Notes: generated by a model not told the origin, from the sequence alone. A DNA stretch of 64,000 nt from Salinisphaera sp040361255 (GCF_040361255.1 NZ_APNG01000011.1:1-64000); one strand, 5' to 3'. Positions 26,812 to 36,040 are shown, numbered from the stretch's first letter. A program made the numbers and translations.

Positions 26812-27624
26812 TCAGGCTACGCGCAGCGGTTGCACGTTGCTGGGTTTGATCGTGTCCTTGATATCGTTCCAGTAGACGATTTCCATGCGCCCGTCGAAAT
26901 GCTCGACCAGCGCGCTCGCCGACTCCACCCAGTCGCCCGAGTTGTAATAGCGCACGCCTTCGATGGTCTTCATCTCGGCGTGGTGGATATGGCCACAAAC
27001 CACGCCATCGAAACCACGGCGCCGACATTCGTGGGCCACTGCCTTTTCGAATTCGCTGATGAAGTTCACCGCCGACTTGACCTTGTGCTTGGCATAGGCC
27101 GACAACGAAAAGTACGGATAGCCCAGCCGCGCGCGCGCATTGTTGAAGTAGCGGTTCACGCGCAGCAACGTGACGTATGCCACATCGCCGATACGCGCCA
27201 CCCAGCGATGATAGCGGGTGACCACGTCGAACAGATCGCCATGAATGACGAACAGCTTGCGGTTGTCGGCGGTGACATGCACGGCATCGTTGACGATCTG
27301 GATATTGCCCATGCGCAGCTCGTAATCGACGAACTTGCGCAGGAAATCATCATGATTGCCGGTCACGTAGTAAACCTGCGTACCGCGCCGGGACTTGGTC
27401 AGAATCCGACGGATGACATTGGTATGTTCCTGCGGCCAGAAAAAGGTCGAACGCAGCCGCCAGCCATCGATGATATCGCCGACCAGATAGAGTTTTTCGC
27501 ACTCGCAGTGCTTGAGAAACGCCGATACCGCTTCAGCCTGGCTACCCGCGGTTCCCAGGTGCACATCGGAAATGAATACGCTGCGATAGCGTAGTGGCTG
27601 GCGTTGCTTGCTGTCTTTTGGCAT
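26812..27624 (-). CDS. UDP-2,3-diacylglucosamine diphosphatase-like metallophosphoesterase
   Basis: A 270-residue calcineurin-like phosphoesterase. Metal motifs are FISDVHLG, LVGDIIDGW, VTGNHDD, VIHGDLFD and VCGHIHHAEM, all intact. The W-R-L-R-S-T-F-F-W stretch and overall length fit LpxH-related proteins, more precisely the longer LpxH2-type subgroup. LpxH cleaves UDP-diacylglucosamine in lipid A synthesis; an authentic lpxH could lie elsewhere, so this may have another phospholipid-like substrate. It is monocistronic and divergent from purD. Confidence 0.85.
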   Translation of the reverse strand: MPKDSKQRQPLRYRSVFISDVHLGTAGSQAEAVSAFLKHCECEKLYLVGDIIDGWRLRSTFFWPQEHTNVIRRILTKSRRGTQVYYVTGNHDDFLRKFVDYELRMGNIQIVNDAVHVTADNRKLFVIHGDLFDVVTRYHRWVARIGDVAYVTLLRVNRYFNNARARLGYPYFSLSAYAKHKVKSAVNFISEFEKAVAHECRRRGFDGVVCGHIHHAEMKTIEGVRYYNSGDWVESASALVEHFDGRMEIVYWNDIKDTIKPSNVQPLRVA

Positions 27625-27808
27625 GGCCTGTCCCGTAACGGTTTCGCCATGCAGGCTAGAACGGCCAAATCACGCGGCGATGACGCTTTGATTGCGTTTT
27701 CATGACAACCGCGGGGCGCGCCGCGCCCGACGCTTTTGCTAAGCTTCGCCGCACGAGTCCACCCGGCTGCGCCGTAGCGGTCTGGCCCTTTCGACGACAA
27801 GACAGCAC

Positions 27809-29119
27809 ATGACAACGACACCACACCGGGTTCTCATCGTGGGCAACGGCGGGCGCGAGCATGCGCTGGCCTACAAGATCGCGGCCTCGCCGCGCGTCGA
27901 GCGGGTGTTTGTCGCGCCGGGCAACGCCGGCACCGCGCGCATGGCCGATGTCGAGAATGTCGCGATCGCGGCCACCGATATCGACGCGCTGCGCGATTTC
28001 GCCCGCGATCAGGCGATTTCGCTGACCGTCATCGGCCCGGAGGCGCCGTTGGCCGCGGGCATCGTCGATGTCTTCGAACAGGCCGGCCTGGCCTGCTTCG
28101 GCCCCCGACAGGGCGCCGCGCAGCTGGAAGCCAGCAAGGCCTTTTCCAAGGATTTTCTGGCCCGCCATGCAATCCCGACCGCCGACTACGCGGTATTCAG
28201 CGATTACGACGAAGCCGCAGCCTATATCCACAACGTCGGCGCGCCGATCGTGGTCAAGGCCGACGGCCTGGCGGCCGGCAAGGGCGTGTATCTGGCCGAC
28301 AGCGAAGAAGCGGCCTTGGCGGCGGCGCGCGATATGCTCGAAGACAATGCCTTCGGCGAATCCGGCGCACGGATCGTGGTCGAACAGTTTCTGGTTGGCG
28401 AGGAAGCCAGCTTCATCGCGCTGGTGGACGGCGAAAACATCCTGCCCCTGGCCAGCTCCCAGGACCACAAGGCGGCCTTCGATGGCGATACCGGCCCCAA
28501 TACCGGCGGCATGGGCGCCTATTCGCCAGCGCCGGTGATGACCGATACGGTCTTCGAACGAGTCATGCGCGATGTCATTCGTCCGACCGTGGCGGGTATG
28601 GCCGCCGACGGTAATGCGTTTACCGGCTTTCTGTATGCCGGGCTGATGATCGACGAGGCGGGCGATGCGCGCGTGCTCGAATTCAACGTCCGCCTGGGGG
28701 ATCCGGAAACCCAGCCGATTCTCATGCGCCTGCAAAGCGATCTGGTGGACCTGATCGAGGCCGCGCTGGACGCCCGCCTCGACCAGATCGAAGCCGAATG
28801 GGACCCGCGCGCCGCACTCGGCGTGGTCATGGCCGCCGGCGGCTATCCCGGCGCCTATGCCAAGGGCGACGAGATCGGCGGCCTGGATGCGGCCGAGGCC
28901 ACGGGCGCCCGCGTATTTCATGCCGGCACTCGGCTGGCCGATAACGATCGTGTAGTAACCGACGGCGGGCGCGTGCTGTGTGTCTGCGCACTCGGCGACG
29001 ACGTTGCCCAGGCCCAGGCGCGCGCCTATGCTGGGGTCGAAAAAATAAGCTGGCCCAAGGCGATGTATCGTCGCGATATCGGGCATCGCGCGATTTCACG
29101 TACGCCCACGTCCGTTTGA
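27809..29119 (+). CDS. purD: Phosphoribosylamine-glycine ligase
   Basis: Second committed step of purine synthesis: joins glycine to phosphoribosylamine with ATP. Length is 436 residues, as expected. The N-terminal domain begins VLIVGNGGREHALAYKI; the ATP-grasp core has VVKADGLAAGKGVY and VVEQFLVGEEASF; FNVRLGDPETQPIL is the GARS signature; and the C-terminal domain carries the AAGGYPGAYAKGD motif. No other pur gene is adjacent. Confidence 0.96.
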   Translation: MTTTPHRVLIVGNGGREHALAYKIAASPRVERVFVAPGNAGTARMADVENVAIAATDIDALRDFARDQAISLTVIGPEAPLAAGIVDVFEQAGLACFGPRQGAAQLEASKAFSKDFLARHAIPTADYAVFSDYDEAAAYIHNVGAPIVVKADGLAAGKGVYLADSEEAALAAARDMLEDNAFGESGARIVVEQFLVGEEASFIALVDGENILPLASSQDHKAAFDGDTGPNTGGMGAYSPAPVMTDTVFERVMRDVIRPTVAGMAADGNAFTGFLYAGLMIDEAGDARVLEFNVRLGDPETQPILMRLQSDLVDLIEAALDARLDQIEAEWDPRAALGVVMAAGGYPGAYAKGDEIGGLDAAEATGARVFHAGTRLADNDRVVTDGGRVLCVCALGDDVAQAQARAYAGVEKISWPKAMYRRDIGHRAISRTPTSV

Positions 29120-29174
29120 ATCATTATTTTAAAACCTGCCCGTCCGCGATCTGACTGTCTCAAGGAATATAGCG

Positions 29175-29735
29175 ATGAAAACGACTCGTCTCGTGAGCCG
29201 TATGTGCCTGTTGTGTGTGTTGTTCACCATGACCGCCGCCAGCCAGGCCGCCAGCGACAAGACCGTTTACGGATGGGTGGAAAAGGCGCAGCTGGTTCCC
29301 TGGGGCGTAACCGTCAAGGCCAAGCTCGATACCGGTGCCCTGACCTCGTCGATGCATGCCACGGATATCGAGAAGTTCGAAAAGGACGATGAAAGCTGGG
29401 TGCGCTTTACCACGCGCGTCGAGGATCAGCGCACCGAAGAGATGGTCGAGAAGAAATTCGAGCGTCCGCTCTATCGCGAGCTCGAGGTCACCGGCGCGGG
29501 CGGCAGCGACCAGCGCCCTGTCGTGCTGCTCGATGTGTGCATGAACAACACCATCTACGAAGAACAGTTTTCGCTGCGTGATCGCGGCGACATGATCTAC
29601 CCGATGCTGCTGGGCCGGCGCACGATTCGGCATCTCGGGCTGATCGATGTCAGCAAGAGCTTTCTCAACGACCCCGAGTGTGATCACGATTCGAAAGTCG
29701 TCGAACACAAGAACGAATCGGATTCCGACGACTGA
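29175..29735 (+). CDS. Retropepsin-like zinc protease family protein (PF05618)
   Basis: A 186-residue protein with a signal peptide (1-27, ending SQAA) and the family core: VYGWVEKAQLVPWG, the catalytic-type KLDTGALTSSMHA (D-T-G), and MLLGRRTIRHLGLIDVSKS. Annotated in genomes as ATP-dependent zinc protease or RimK-associated protein; it is an aspartic-protease-like fold and its activity is poorly defined. AAGGA precedes the ATG. It begins a three-gene operon with the transglutaminase-like membrane protein (11 bp gap) and the ATP-grasp ligase. Confidence 0.87.
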   Translation: MKTTRLVSRMCLLCVLFTMTAASQAASDKTVYGWVEKAQLVPWGVTVKAKLDTGALTSSMHATDIEKFEKDDESWVRFTTRVEDQRTEEMVEKKFERPLYRELEVTGAGGSDQRPVVLLDVCMNNTIYEEQFSLRDRGDMIYPMLLGRRTIRHLGLIDVSKSFLNDPECDHDSKVVEHKNESDSDD

Positions 29736-29746
29736 CGAGCGGCTAA

Positions 29747-31288
29747 GTGAAAGACTTCCATCTGAAGATGCTGGCGCTGTTTCTCAGCGTCGTGGCCATC
29801 GGCGTGTGCTATTATAAGACCGAACGTCTGGGTGTGCCGCTGACCCCGCAGTCCAGTGCCCAGGTCTGGACCGCGGAAGCCACCGTACGCTTCAACGGTC
29901 AGAATCGCTCGGCCAAGATCAATCTCGCCGTGCCGCGCACGCCGCCCGGTTTTTCCGTGCTCGACGAGAACTTCATTTCGGCCGGCTACGGGCTGGCCAC
30001 CGACGATGTCGGCGCGAATCGCGTGGTGCAATGGGCGGCGCGCAATCTCAGCGGCCCACAGACGCTCTACTACCGCGTGGTGCTCACCGAAGATGCCTCC
30101 GCGCATCGCGATCGCACCCAGCCCACGCCGAGCTACCCGGATATTCCCGAGTATTCGGACCCGGAACGCGCGGCCGTGTTCACACTGCTCGATAGCGTAC
30201 GCTCACGCTCGGCGGATACCGCCTCCTTCGCCCACGAGCTGCTGCGTCGCTTCAACGACCCTACCCCCGAGGCCGAGGTGAAGGTTCTGCGCGACGAGTC
30301 GGCGAATGCCGTGGCCCAGGTCGAGCAGATACGTCATATCCTCGCCGGCGCGCGTATTCCCTCGCGTATCGCCCATGTGCTGCCGCTGTCGGGCAGCCTG
30401 CGCCATGGCAGCCTCACACCCTGGCTCGAGGTGTATAACGGCGAACGCTGGCTGGCGTTCAATCCGCGTACCGGCGCGGCGGGCTTTCCGGCCGATGCGC
30501 TGGTCTGGTATTCCGGCGACATGCCGCTGGTCGAGGTCGAAGGCGCGGACGATGCCAGCGTCCAGTTCTCGGCCCTGCGTACCTCGCGCGATGTCATGGG
30601 CCTGGCGCAGCAGCGCGCCCGGCTGATCAATTCCGATGTGCTCGAATATTCGTTGCTGTCGCTGCCCATCGCCACCCAGAACACCTACAAGATTCTGCTG
30701 ACCGTGCCGCTGGGCGCGCTGGTGGTGGTGCTGCTACGCAACTTCATCGGCCTGCGCACCTTCGGCACCTTCATGCCGGTGCTGATCGCCCTGGCCTTTC
30801 GTGAAACCGAACTGGTGTGGGGCTGTATTCTGTTTACCGTGCTCGTGGCACTGGGGCTGATCGTTCGTTTCTATCTGGAGCGACTCAAGCTGTTGCTCGT
30901 GCCCAGACTGGCGTCGATGCTCACCATCGTGATCCTGCTCATGGCGGGTGTTTCGATCATCAGCCACAAGCTCGGCATGGAGCACGGGCTGTCGATCGCG
31001 CTGTTCCCGATGGTGATTCTGGCGATGACCATCGAGCGCATGTCGATCGTCTGGGACGAAAACGGGCCCAAGGACGCCCTGCTTTCGGGGCTGGGCAGTC
31101 TGGCCGTGGCAGCAGTGGGCTTTCTGGTGATGACCAATCCGCTGGCCGAGTATCTGGCGTTCGTATTCCCCGAGCTTCTACTGCTGGTGCTTGCATTCAC
31201 CCTGCTGGCCGGACGCTATACCGGCTACCGTGTCTCCGAGCTGTGGCGCTTCCGCGCCGCGGCCCGTGCGATCAGCAACAAGCAATGA
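29747..31288 (+). CDS. Inactive transglutaminase-like protein with seven-helix membrane domain
   Basis: A 513-residue protein starting at GTG. One N-terminal helix (MLALFLSVVAIGVCYY) is followed by a large extracytoplasmic region, about 30-300, resembling inactive transglutaminase (RIPSRIAHVLPLSGSLRHGS and GERWLAFNPRTG), then a seven-helix domain from about 310 to 500. This is the architecture called transglutaminase-like 7TM. It probably presents or senses a peptide substrate at the membrane (inference). It is sandwiched between the protease and the ligase; its stop overlaps the ligase start (ATGA). Confidence 0.87.
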   Translation: MKDFHLKMLALFLSVVAIGVCYYKTERLGVPLTPQSSAQVWTAEATVRFNGQNRSAKINLAVPRTPPGFSVLDENFISAGYGLATDDVGANRVVQWAARNLSGPQTLYYRVVLTEDASAHRDRTQPTPSYPDIPEYSDPERAAVFTLLDSVRSRSADTASFAHELLRRFNDPTPEAEVKVLRDESANAVAQVEQIRHILAGARIPSRIAHVLPLSGSLRHGSLTPWLEVYNGERWLAFNPRTGAAGFPADALVWYSGDMPLVEVEGADDASVQFSALRTSRDVMGLAQQRARLINSDVLEYSLLSLPIATQNTYKILLTVPLGALVVVLLRNFIGLRTFGTFMPVLIALAFRETELVWGCILFTVLVALGLIVRFYLERLKLLLVPRLASMLTIVILLMAGVSIISHKLGMEHGLSIALFPMVILAMTIERMSIVWDENGPKDALLSGLGSLAVAAVGFLVMTNPLAEYLAFVFPELLLLVLAFTLLAGRYTGYRVSELWRFRAAARAISNKQ

Positions 31289-32286
31289 GCAGTATCGGCC
31301 GGGGTTGGCGAAGCCGGTTGCGCCTGCTGCGGCGCAACCCGCCGTTTCGCATGCCGTCCACGCTCAAGGCGCTGGGTATTCTCGGCATGAACGAGCGTAA
31401 CGGCGACTACATCAGTATCTACAACAAGCGCAAGTACTATCCGCTGGTCGACGACAAGCTCAAGACCAAGCAGCTGGCCCTGGAAGCCGGCATCGCCACA
31501 CCCGAACTCTACGGGGTGATCGAGATCGAGCACCAGGTGCGCGATCTGGATACGATTCTGGGCGATCGCCAGGATTTCGTGATCAAGCCGGCCCAGGGCT
31601 CCGGCGGCAGCGGGATCATGGTCATCGGCGGTCGGCGCGGCAATCAGTTTCTGCGCTCGTCGGGCGTGAGTGTGTCGCGCGGCGAACTCGAGCACTTCAT
31701 CTCCAATGTGCTCTCGGGCATGTACAGCCTGGGCGGCCTGCCCGACAAGGCGATCATCGAGTACCGCGTGAAACCGCATGCGGTATTCGATGCAGTGAGT
31801 TTTCAGGGCGTGCCCGATATTCGCACCATCGTGTTCCGCGGCATCCCGGTGGCCAGCATGGTGCGCCTGCCGACCCGCCAGTCCGACGGCAAGGCCAATC
31901 TGCATCAGGGCGCGATCGGCGCCGGCATCGACCTGGCCAGCGGGCGCACGGTCGACGGCGTGTGGTTCAACAGCGTGCTCGATTCACATCCGGATTCCGG
32001 CAATGTCGTGCGCGGCATTCAGGTGCCGGACTGGCAGCTGCTGCTGGAACTGGCCGCGCGCTCTTACGATCTCACCCAGCTCGGCTATCTGGGCGTGGAT
32101 GTGGTGCTCGATGCCGAACACGGGCCCCTGGTGCTCGAATACAACGCCCGGCCGGGGCTGAACATCCAGCTCGCCAACCAGATGGGCCTGCGCCATCGTC
32201 TGGAAAAGGTGCGCGCCCTGGAGAGCGTGCCCGAATCCGCCGCCGAGCGCGTGGCCCTGGGCCAGCGCCTGTTCGGCGAAAGCTGA
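31285..32286 (+). CDS. RimK-like ATP-grasp ligase (alpha-L-glutamate ligase-type)
   Basis: A 333-residue ATP-grasp enzyme. Motifs: FVIKPAQGSGGSGIMVIGG (ATP-binding glycine-rich loop), TRQSDGKANLHQGAIGAGI, and the magnesium-binding VVLDAEHGPLVLEYNARPGLN. Related enzymes add amino acids, often glutamate, to a peptide or protein carboxylate. Its start overlaps the preceding stop by 4 bp. A frame extending upstream to 30817 lies inside the previous gene and is not coding. The target of the ligase is unknown. Confidence 0.88.
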   Translation: MSSIGRGWRSRLRLLRRNPPFRMPSTLKALGILGMNERNGDYISIYNKRKYYPLVDDKLKTKQLALEAGIATPELYGVIEIEHQVRDLDTILGDRQDFVIKPAQGSGGSGIMVIGGRRGNQFLRSSGVSVSRGELEHFISNVLSGMYSLGGLPDKAIIEYRVKPHAVFDAVSFQGVPDIRTIVFRGIPVASMVRLPTRQSDGKANLHQGAIGAGIDLASGRTVDGVWFNSVLDSHPDSGNVVRGIQVPDWQLLLELAARSYDLTQLGYLGVDVVLDAEHGPLVLEYNARPGLNIQLANQMGLRHRLEKVRALESVPESAAERVALGQRLFGES

Positions 32287-32345
32287 GCTACGAGCCCGCC
32301 CCAACCCGTGCTAGCCGGCCGGTCACCCGGCATTACACGCATACA

Positions 32346-32371
32346 GGCCTCGCGCTATCGGCCGCGAGGCC
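32346..32371. terminator. Hairpin between convergent ligase and methyltransferase genes
   Basis: Perfect 9-bp arms GGCCTCGCG and CGCGAGGCC with an eight-base loop lie in the 145-bp convergent gap. There is no clear T run, so activity is uncertain. Confidence 0.5.
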
Positions 32372-32431
32372 CACGAAAACAGCTCGGGCGCGATTTTGTA
32401 TGCATCGCGGCGCCAAAACGCCGCTGGCGGT

Positions 32432-33049
32432 TCAACCGGCCTTGTTGCGGGCGTGGATGAAGGTCCAGTAGCCGAATGCGTTAACCGGGCGCTGTTCGAC
32501 GACGTCGAGATCGGCCATCTTGAGGAACTCGTCCAACGGAAACGACGGCCGGAAACCCACCAGTTTCGACAGCGGCGACACCATGCGTTCCAGCGAGGCC
32601 ATCGCGCCCTTGCCCTGGCTGAAATGGTTAACGATAAACAGATCGCCACCGGGCTTGCAGACGCGCTTCATCTCTTCGACGACTTTCTTCGGATCCGGCG
32701 CGACAGAAACCACGTACATCGCCACGACCTTGTCGAAGCTGTTGTCGGCGTATTCGAGCGCCTGCGCGTCCATGAGCGCCAGCGAGATGCGATCGGCATT
32801 GCCGTTGACCCGCGCCTTGGCGTATTCGAGCATCTCGGGCGAGACATCGATACCCACGACTTCGACATCGTCGGCGTAGTGATCGAGCGAAAGCCCGGTA
32901 CCGACGCCAACCTCGAGCACACGATCGCCTGCCCGACAGTCCATCTTGCGCACCGCCACTTCGCGTCCCTGTTCGAAGACCGGGCCGAAAAAACGGTCGT
33001 ATTGCCGTGACAGGCGGCGATACGCGGTGACGACGGATTTTTCATCCAT
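32432..33049 (-). CDS. SAM-dependent methyltransferase, probably phospholipid N-methyltransferase (PmtA-like)
   Basis: A 205-residue class I methyltransferase. Motif I is VLEVGVGTGLSLDHY, motif II VVGIDVSPEMLEYA, and post-motif regions include FDKVVAMYVVSVAPDP and KPGGDLFIVNHFSQG. The N terminus YRRLSRQYDRFFGPVFEQGRE fits bacterial PmtA, which methylates phosphatidylethanolamine towards phosphatidylcholine. The assignment is from memory and not decisive. The ATG at 33049 fits; an extension to 33124 was rejected. Confidence 0.75.
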   Translation of the reverse strand: MDEKSVVTAYRRLSRQYDRFFGPVFEQGREVAVRKMDCRAGDRVLEVGVGTGLSLDHYADDVEVVGIDVSPEMLEYAKARVNGNADRISLALMDAQALEYADNSFDKVVAMYVVSVAPDPKKVVEEMKRVCKPGGDLFIVNHFSQGKGAMASLERMVSPLSKLVGFRPSFPLDEFLKMADLDVVEQRPVNAFGYWTFIHARNKAG

Positions 33050-33147
33050 GAAATAGGTTCCCGTAAATAAGCCGTGAGACCACTTAGGCGAGCGAAGAAT
33101 ACGCCTGTGTCGACAGGGACACAAAAATCGGCTGTACGCGAGCGATT

Positions 33148-33723
33148 CTAATTCGGCCGTGCCAAACGTTCGCCACGGTGCTCGTCGACCAGTTCGAACA
33201 GCCCGCGCATATCCGCCCCGCGATGACTCAGCCGCGGTCGGGTTTCGTCTTCGAAAAAACGAATGGTGCGAAAAGCGCGCGTACCATCCATACGAAACCA
33301 GTGCCGGAGCCCGGCGGGCATGCGCACATAATCGCCCGGCTCGCAGGCCAGCGCGTACACCGTGTCGGCTGTGCGTATGAACAAAACGCCCGCGCCGTGC
33401 ACCAGCAACTGGGATTCCACGGCATCGTGGGCATGCTCGATCATGAGCTCGCGCTCGATGGTGTCGCGGCGCGGATGGGTGAGCGCCACACTGGCGACAT
33501 CGAGCGCGACCCGCGGCATTTTTCTCATAAGCCGATCGAGCGGCTCGATATAGCTGCCGATCACTTCGTCCGGACGCGATTCTTCATCGAAGGCCAACGG
33601 CGGCAACTCGACATGGTCGTAATGCACGCCCACCCCTGCCAGACGAGCCGCGATACAGCGGCGTTCGGTGTCACACAGCCGCAAGCGATAGGCATGGTCG
33701 ACATCGCGATAGAGCTCGGTCAT
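33148..33723 (-). CDS. Acireductone dioxygenase-like cupin
   Basis: A 191-residue cupin. The metal-binding His97, His99 and Glu103 in EHAHDAVES and His141 in MPAGLRHWFRM match the acireductone dioxygenase set, as does VYALACEPGDYVRMPAG. ARD enzymes cleave acireductone in the methionine salvage pathway, giving the keto acid with iron or an off-pathway product with nickel. No other salvage gene is nearby. The start at 33723 fits family length. It sits upstream of the methyltransferase gene with no obvious coupling. Confidence 0.85.
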   Translation of the reverse strand: MTELYRDVDHAYRLRLCDTERRCIAARLAGVGVHYDHVELPPLAFDEESRPDEVIGSYIEPLDRLMRKMPRVALDVASVALTHPRRDTIERELMIEHAHDAVESQLLVHGAGVLFIRTADTVYALACEPGDYVRMPAGLRHWFRMDGTRAFRTIRFFEDETRPRLSHRGADMRGLFELVDEHRGERLARPN

Positions 33724-33813
33724 GGTCGTTGCCCTGGCGCAAGAAGATTGATTGAACACCCCGACAGCCGCCGTCGTCGACTGGATTCGACACGACCGCC
33801 GGCCGTGCACCAT

Positions 33814-33843
33814 AAAAAAGGCGCCGGCATGGTAACCGGCGCC
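33814..33843 (-). terminator. Rho-independent terminator after aconitase
   Basis: Eight-base arms GGCGCCGG and CCGGCGCC around an eight-base loop, with a run of six T on the minus strand. It ends the aconitase transcript about 49 bp past its stop. Confidence 0.85.
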
Positions 33844-33891
33844 GCGTGACAACGCCATGTCTAACCGGCGCTAACCGGTGCGCGCCAGGGG

Positions 33892-35823
33892 CTAGCCCTG
33901 ATCGCGCTTCCAGTTGATCAGCCCGCCCGCACGCAGGATGTCCACCTGCCGCTCGGACAATGCATGCTTGCAGCTGATCGTCTCGCCGTCCTCGGTTTCC
34001 ACTTCCACACTGTCGCCCGAAGCCAGCGCCCCATGTAGACCGCTGATCTTGAGTTTGGTGCCCTGCTTGAGGTTATCCAGGTCACCGCCGTCGGCGAAGG
34101 TCAGTGGCAATACGCCGAAATTGACCAGGTTCTGCCAGTGAATACGGGCATAGTCCTTGGCGATGACAACACGCAGCCCCAGATAGCGCGGCGCGATCGC
34201 GGCATGCTCGCGCGAACTGCCCTGGCCATAGTTGGAGCCGCCGATGATGGCGTGATCGCCCGTGTCCTTGGCGCGATCGGGATAATCCTCGTCGACCACG
34301 TCGTAAACGAACTCGGCGATGGCCGGAATATTGGAGCGAAACGGCAATACCTCGGCACCGGCACGCATGATCTCGTCGGTCGAGATATCGTCGCCGACCT
34401 TGAGCAACACCGGCAGCTCGAATTCGTCGGGAATACCGTCGAAATCCGGCAGCGACTTGATGTTCGGCCCCTTGACCAGCTCGACCTTGCGCGCCTCCTC
34501 GATCGGCAGCGGCTCTTCGAGCATCGTATCGTTGACCACCGGATCGTCCGGGTTCTTCACTTTCGGATACTCGAAATCCAGGGTGCGCGGATCGGTGATC
34601 TTGCCCATCAATGCGGACGCGGTTGCGGTTTCCGGCGAACACAGGAAGACCGAATCTTCCTTCGTACCGGAACGCCCCGGGAAGTTGCGCGGCGTGGTAC
34701 GCAGACTGTTGCGCTTGTAGGCCGGCGCCTGACCCATGCCGATACAGCCGTTGCAACCGGCCTGGTGCAGCCGTGCGCCCGATGCGATCAGCGGTCCCAG
34801 CAGGTTGTCGCGGGCCAGGGTCTGCAACATGGCGCGCGATGACGGATTCACGTCGAAGGAAACGTGCTTGCTCACCTCGCGGCCGCGCACCATCTCGGCG
34901 GTGATCGCGAAATCACGATAGCCGGGGTTGGCTGACGAGCCAATATAAGCTTGATAGAGCTCATCGCCGGCCACTTCCTCGACTGGCACGACGTTGCCCG
35001 GCGATGTGGGTTTGGCGATCAGGGGGATGAGCGTCGACAGATCGATCTCATCGTGCTCGTCGTATTCGCAGCCCTCATCGGCCACGAGCTCTTCGTACTC
35101 ATCCTCGCGGTCCTGGGACTTGAGAAAGCGTTTGATCTCGGCATCGGCCGGAAACACAGTGGTGGTCGCGCCCAGCTCTGCGCCCATATTGGCGATCACG
35201 TGGCGATCCATGGCTTCCAGGTTATCGAGACCCGGGCCGTAGTATTCGATGATCTTGCCCACGCCGCCGGATACCCCGTGGCGGCGCAGCATCTCCAGAA
35301 TCACGTCCTTGGCCGAAACCCAGTCCGGCAATTCACCGGTGAGCTTGATACCGAATACCTTCGGCATCTTGGTGTAGAGCGGCTCGCCGGCCATCGCCAT
35401 GGCCACTTCCAGACCGCCCGCGCCGATGGCGAGCATACCCATCGAGCCGCCGGCCGGAGTATGGCTGTCGGAACCGAGCAGCGTCTTGCCCGGACGGCCG
35501 AAGCGCTCCATATGCACGGCATGGGAAATACCGTTGCCCGGGCGCGAGTAAAAGGCACCAAAGCGCTCGCAGGCCGACTGCAGGAACAAATGATCGTCGG
35601 GGTTCTTGTTGTCTTCCTGGATCAGGTTGTGGTCGACATACTGGGCCGATATCTCGGTTTTGACCCGGTCGAGTTCCATCGCTTCGAGTTCGAGCATCAC
35701 CAGCGTGCCGGTCGCATCCTGGGTCAGCGTCTGATCGATTCGCAGCGCAATCTCCTCGCCTGGCGTCATTTCGCCATCGAGCAGATGCGATTCGATGAGT
35801 TTCTGGGCAACGTTCTGGGCCAT
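33892..35823 (-). CDS. Aconitate hydratase (Aquifex-type)
   Basis: Interconverts citrate and isocitrate in the TCA cycle. At 643 residues it is shorter than AcnA (about 890) and AcnB, matching the Aquifex-type form. Visible: LLGSDSHTPAGGSMGMLAIGAGG, the iron-sulfur Cys pair in HQAGCNGCIGMGQAP and the third Cys in VFLCSPETATASA, and the swivel-domain GGSNYGQGSSREHAAIAP. GGAGG precedes the ATG at 35823. It is divergent from the nuo operon with a Fur-box-like palindrome upstream. Iron-linked regulation is therefore plausible. Confidence 0.93.
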   Translation of the reverse strand: MAQNVAQKLIESHLLDGEMTPGEEIALRIDQTLTQDATGTLVMLELEAMELDRVKTEISAQYVDHNLIQEDNKNPDDHLFLQSACERFGAFYSRPGNGISHAVHMERFGRPGKTLLGSDSHTPAGGSMGMLAIGAGGLEVAMAMAGEPLYTKMPKVFGIKLTGELPDWVSAKDVILEMLRRHGVSGGVGKIIEYYGPGLDNLEAMDRHVIANMGAELGATTTVFPADAEIKRFLKSQDREDEYEELVADEGCEYDEHDEIDLSTLIPLIAKPTSPGNVVPVEEVAGDELYQAYIGSSANPGYRDFAITAEMVRGREVSKHVSFDVNPSSRAMLQTLARDNLLGPLIASGARLHQAGCNGCIGMGQAPAYKRNSLRTTPRNFPGRSGTKEDSVFLCSPETATASALMGKITDPRTLDFEYPKVKNPDDPVVNDTMLEEPLPIEEARKVELVKGPNIKSLPDFDGIPDEFELPVLLKVGDDISTDEIMRAGAEVLPFRSNIPAIAEFVYDVVDEDYPDRAKDTGDHAIIGGSNYGQGSSREHAAIAPRYLGLRVVIAKDYARIHWQNLVNFGVLPLTFADGGDLDNLKQGTKLKISGLHGALASGDSVEVETEDGETISCKHALSERQVDILRAGGLINWKRDQG

Positions 35824-35915
35824 GGATCCCTCCGGCGTGTTTGTTGCCTTCACCATAGCCTGCGTCGTTCCAATCACAAAGCCACACACCGGATATATAG
35901 CAAAAAATATGCCGT

Positions 35916-35936
35916 GAATGAGAATCAGTTTCATTC
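35916..35936. promoter_or_regulatory. Fur-box-like palindrome
   Basis: The 15-base core TGAGAATCAGTTTCA (35919-35933) resembles the Fur 7-1-7 pattern TGATAAT-n-ATTATCA, and the ends GAATGA and TCATTC are perfect inverted repeats. It lies 93 bp upstream of the aconitase start. Binding by Fur is inference. Confidence 0.5.
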
Positions 35937-36040
35937 AAGAGCATTTTTAGTTCGCACAGACCGGGGTAAATCGGCTACCGTTAGCGCGGCGATGCCTCAT
36001 GCATCGGCTGGCCACGAGGGAATGCCGGCACCGGCTTCTT

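Noticed and set aside
27656..29086. 476-codon minus-strand open frame
   Set aside because: Antisense to purD, which has all its family motifs.
30817..31284. N-terminal extension of the ATP-grasp ligase
   Set aside because: This part overlaps the 7TM gene in another frame, and the ATGA start at 31285 gives normal family length.
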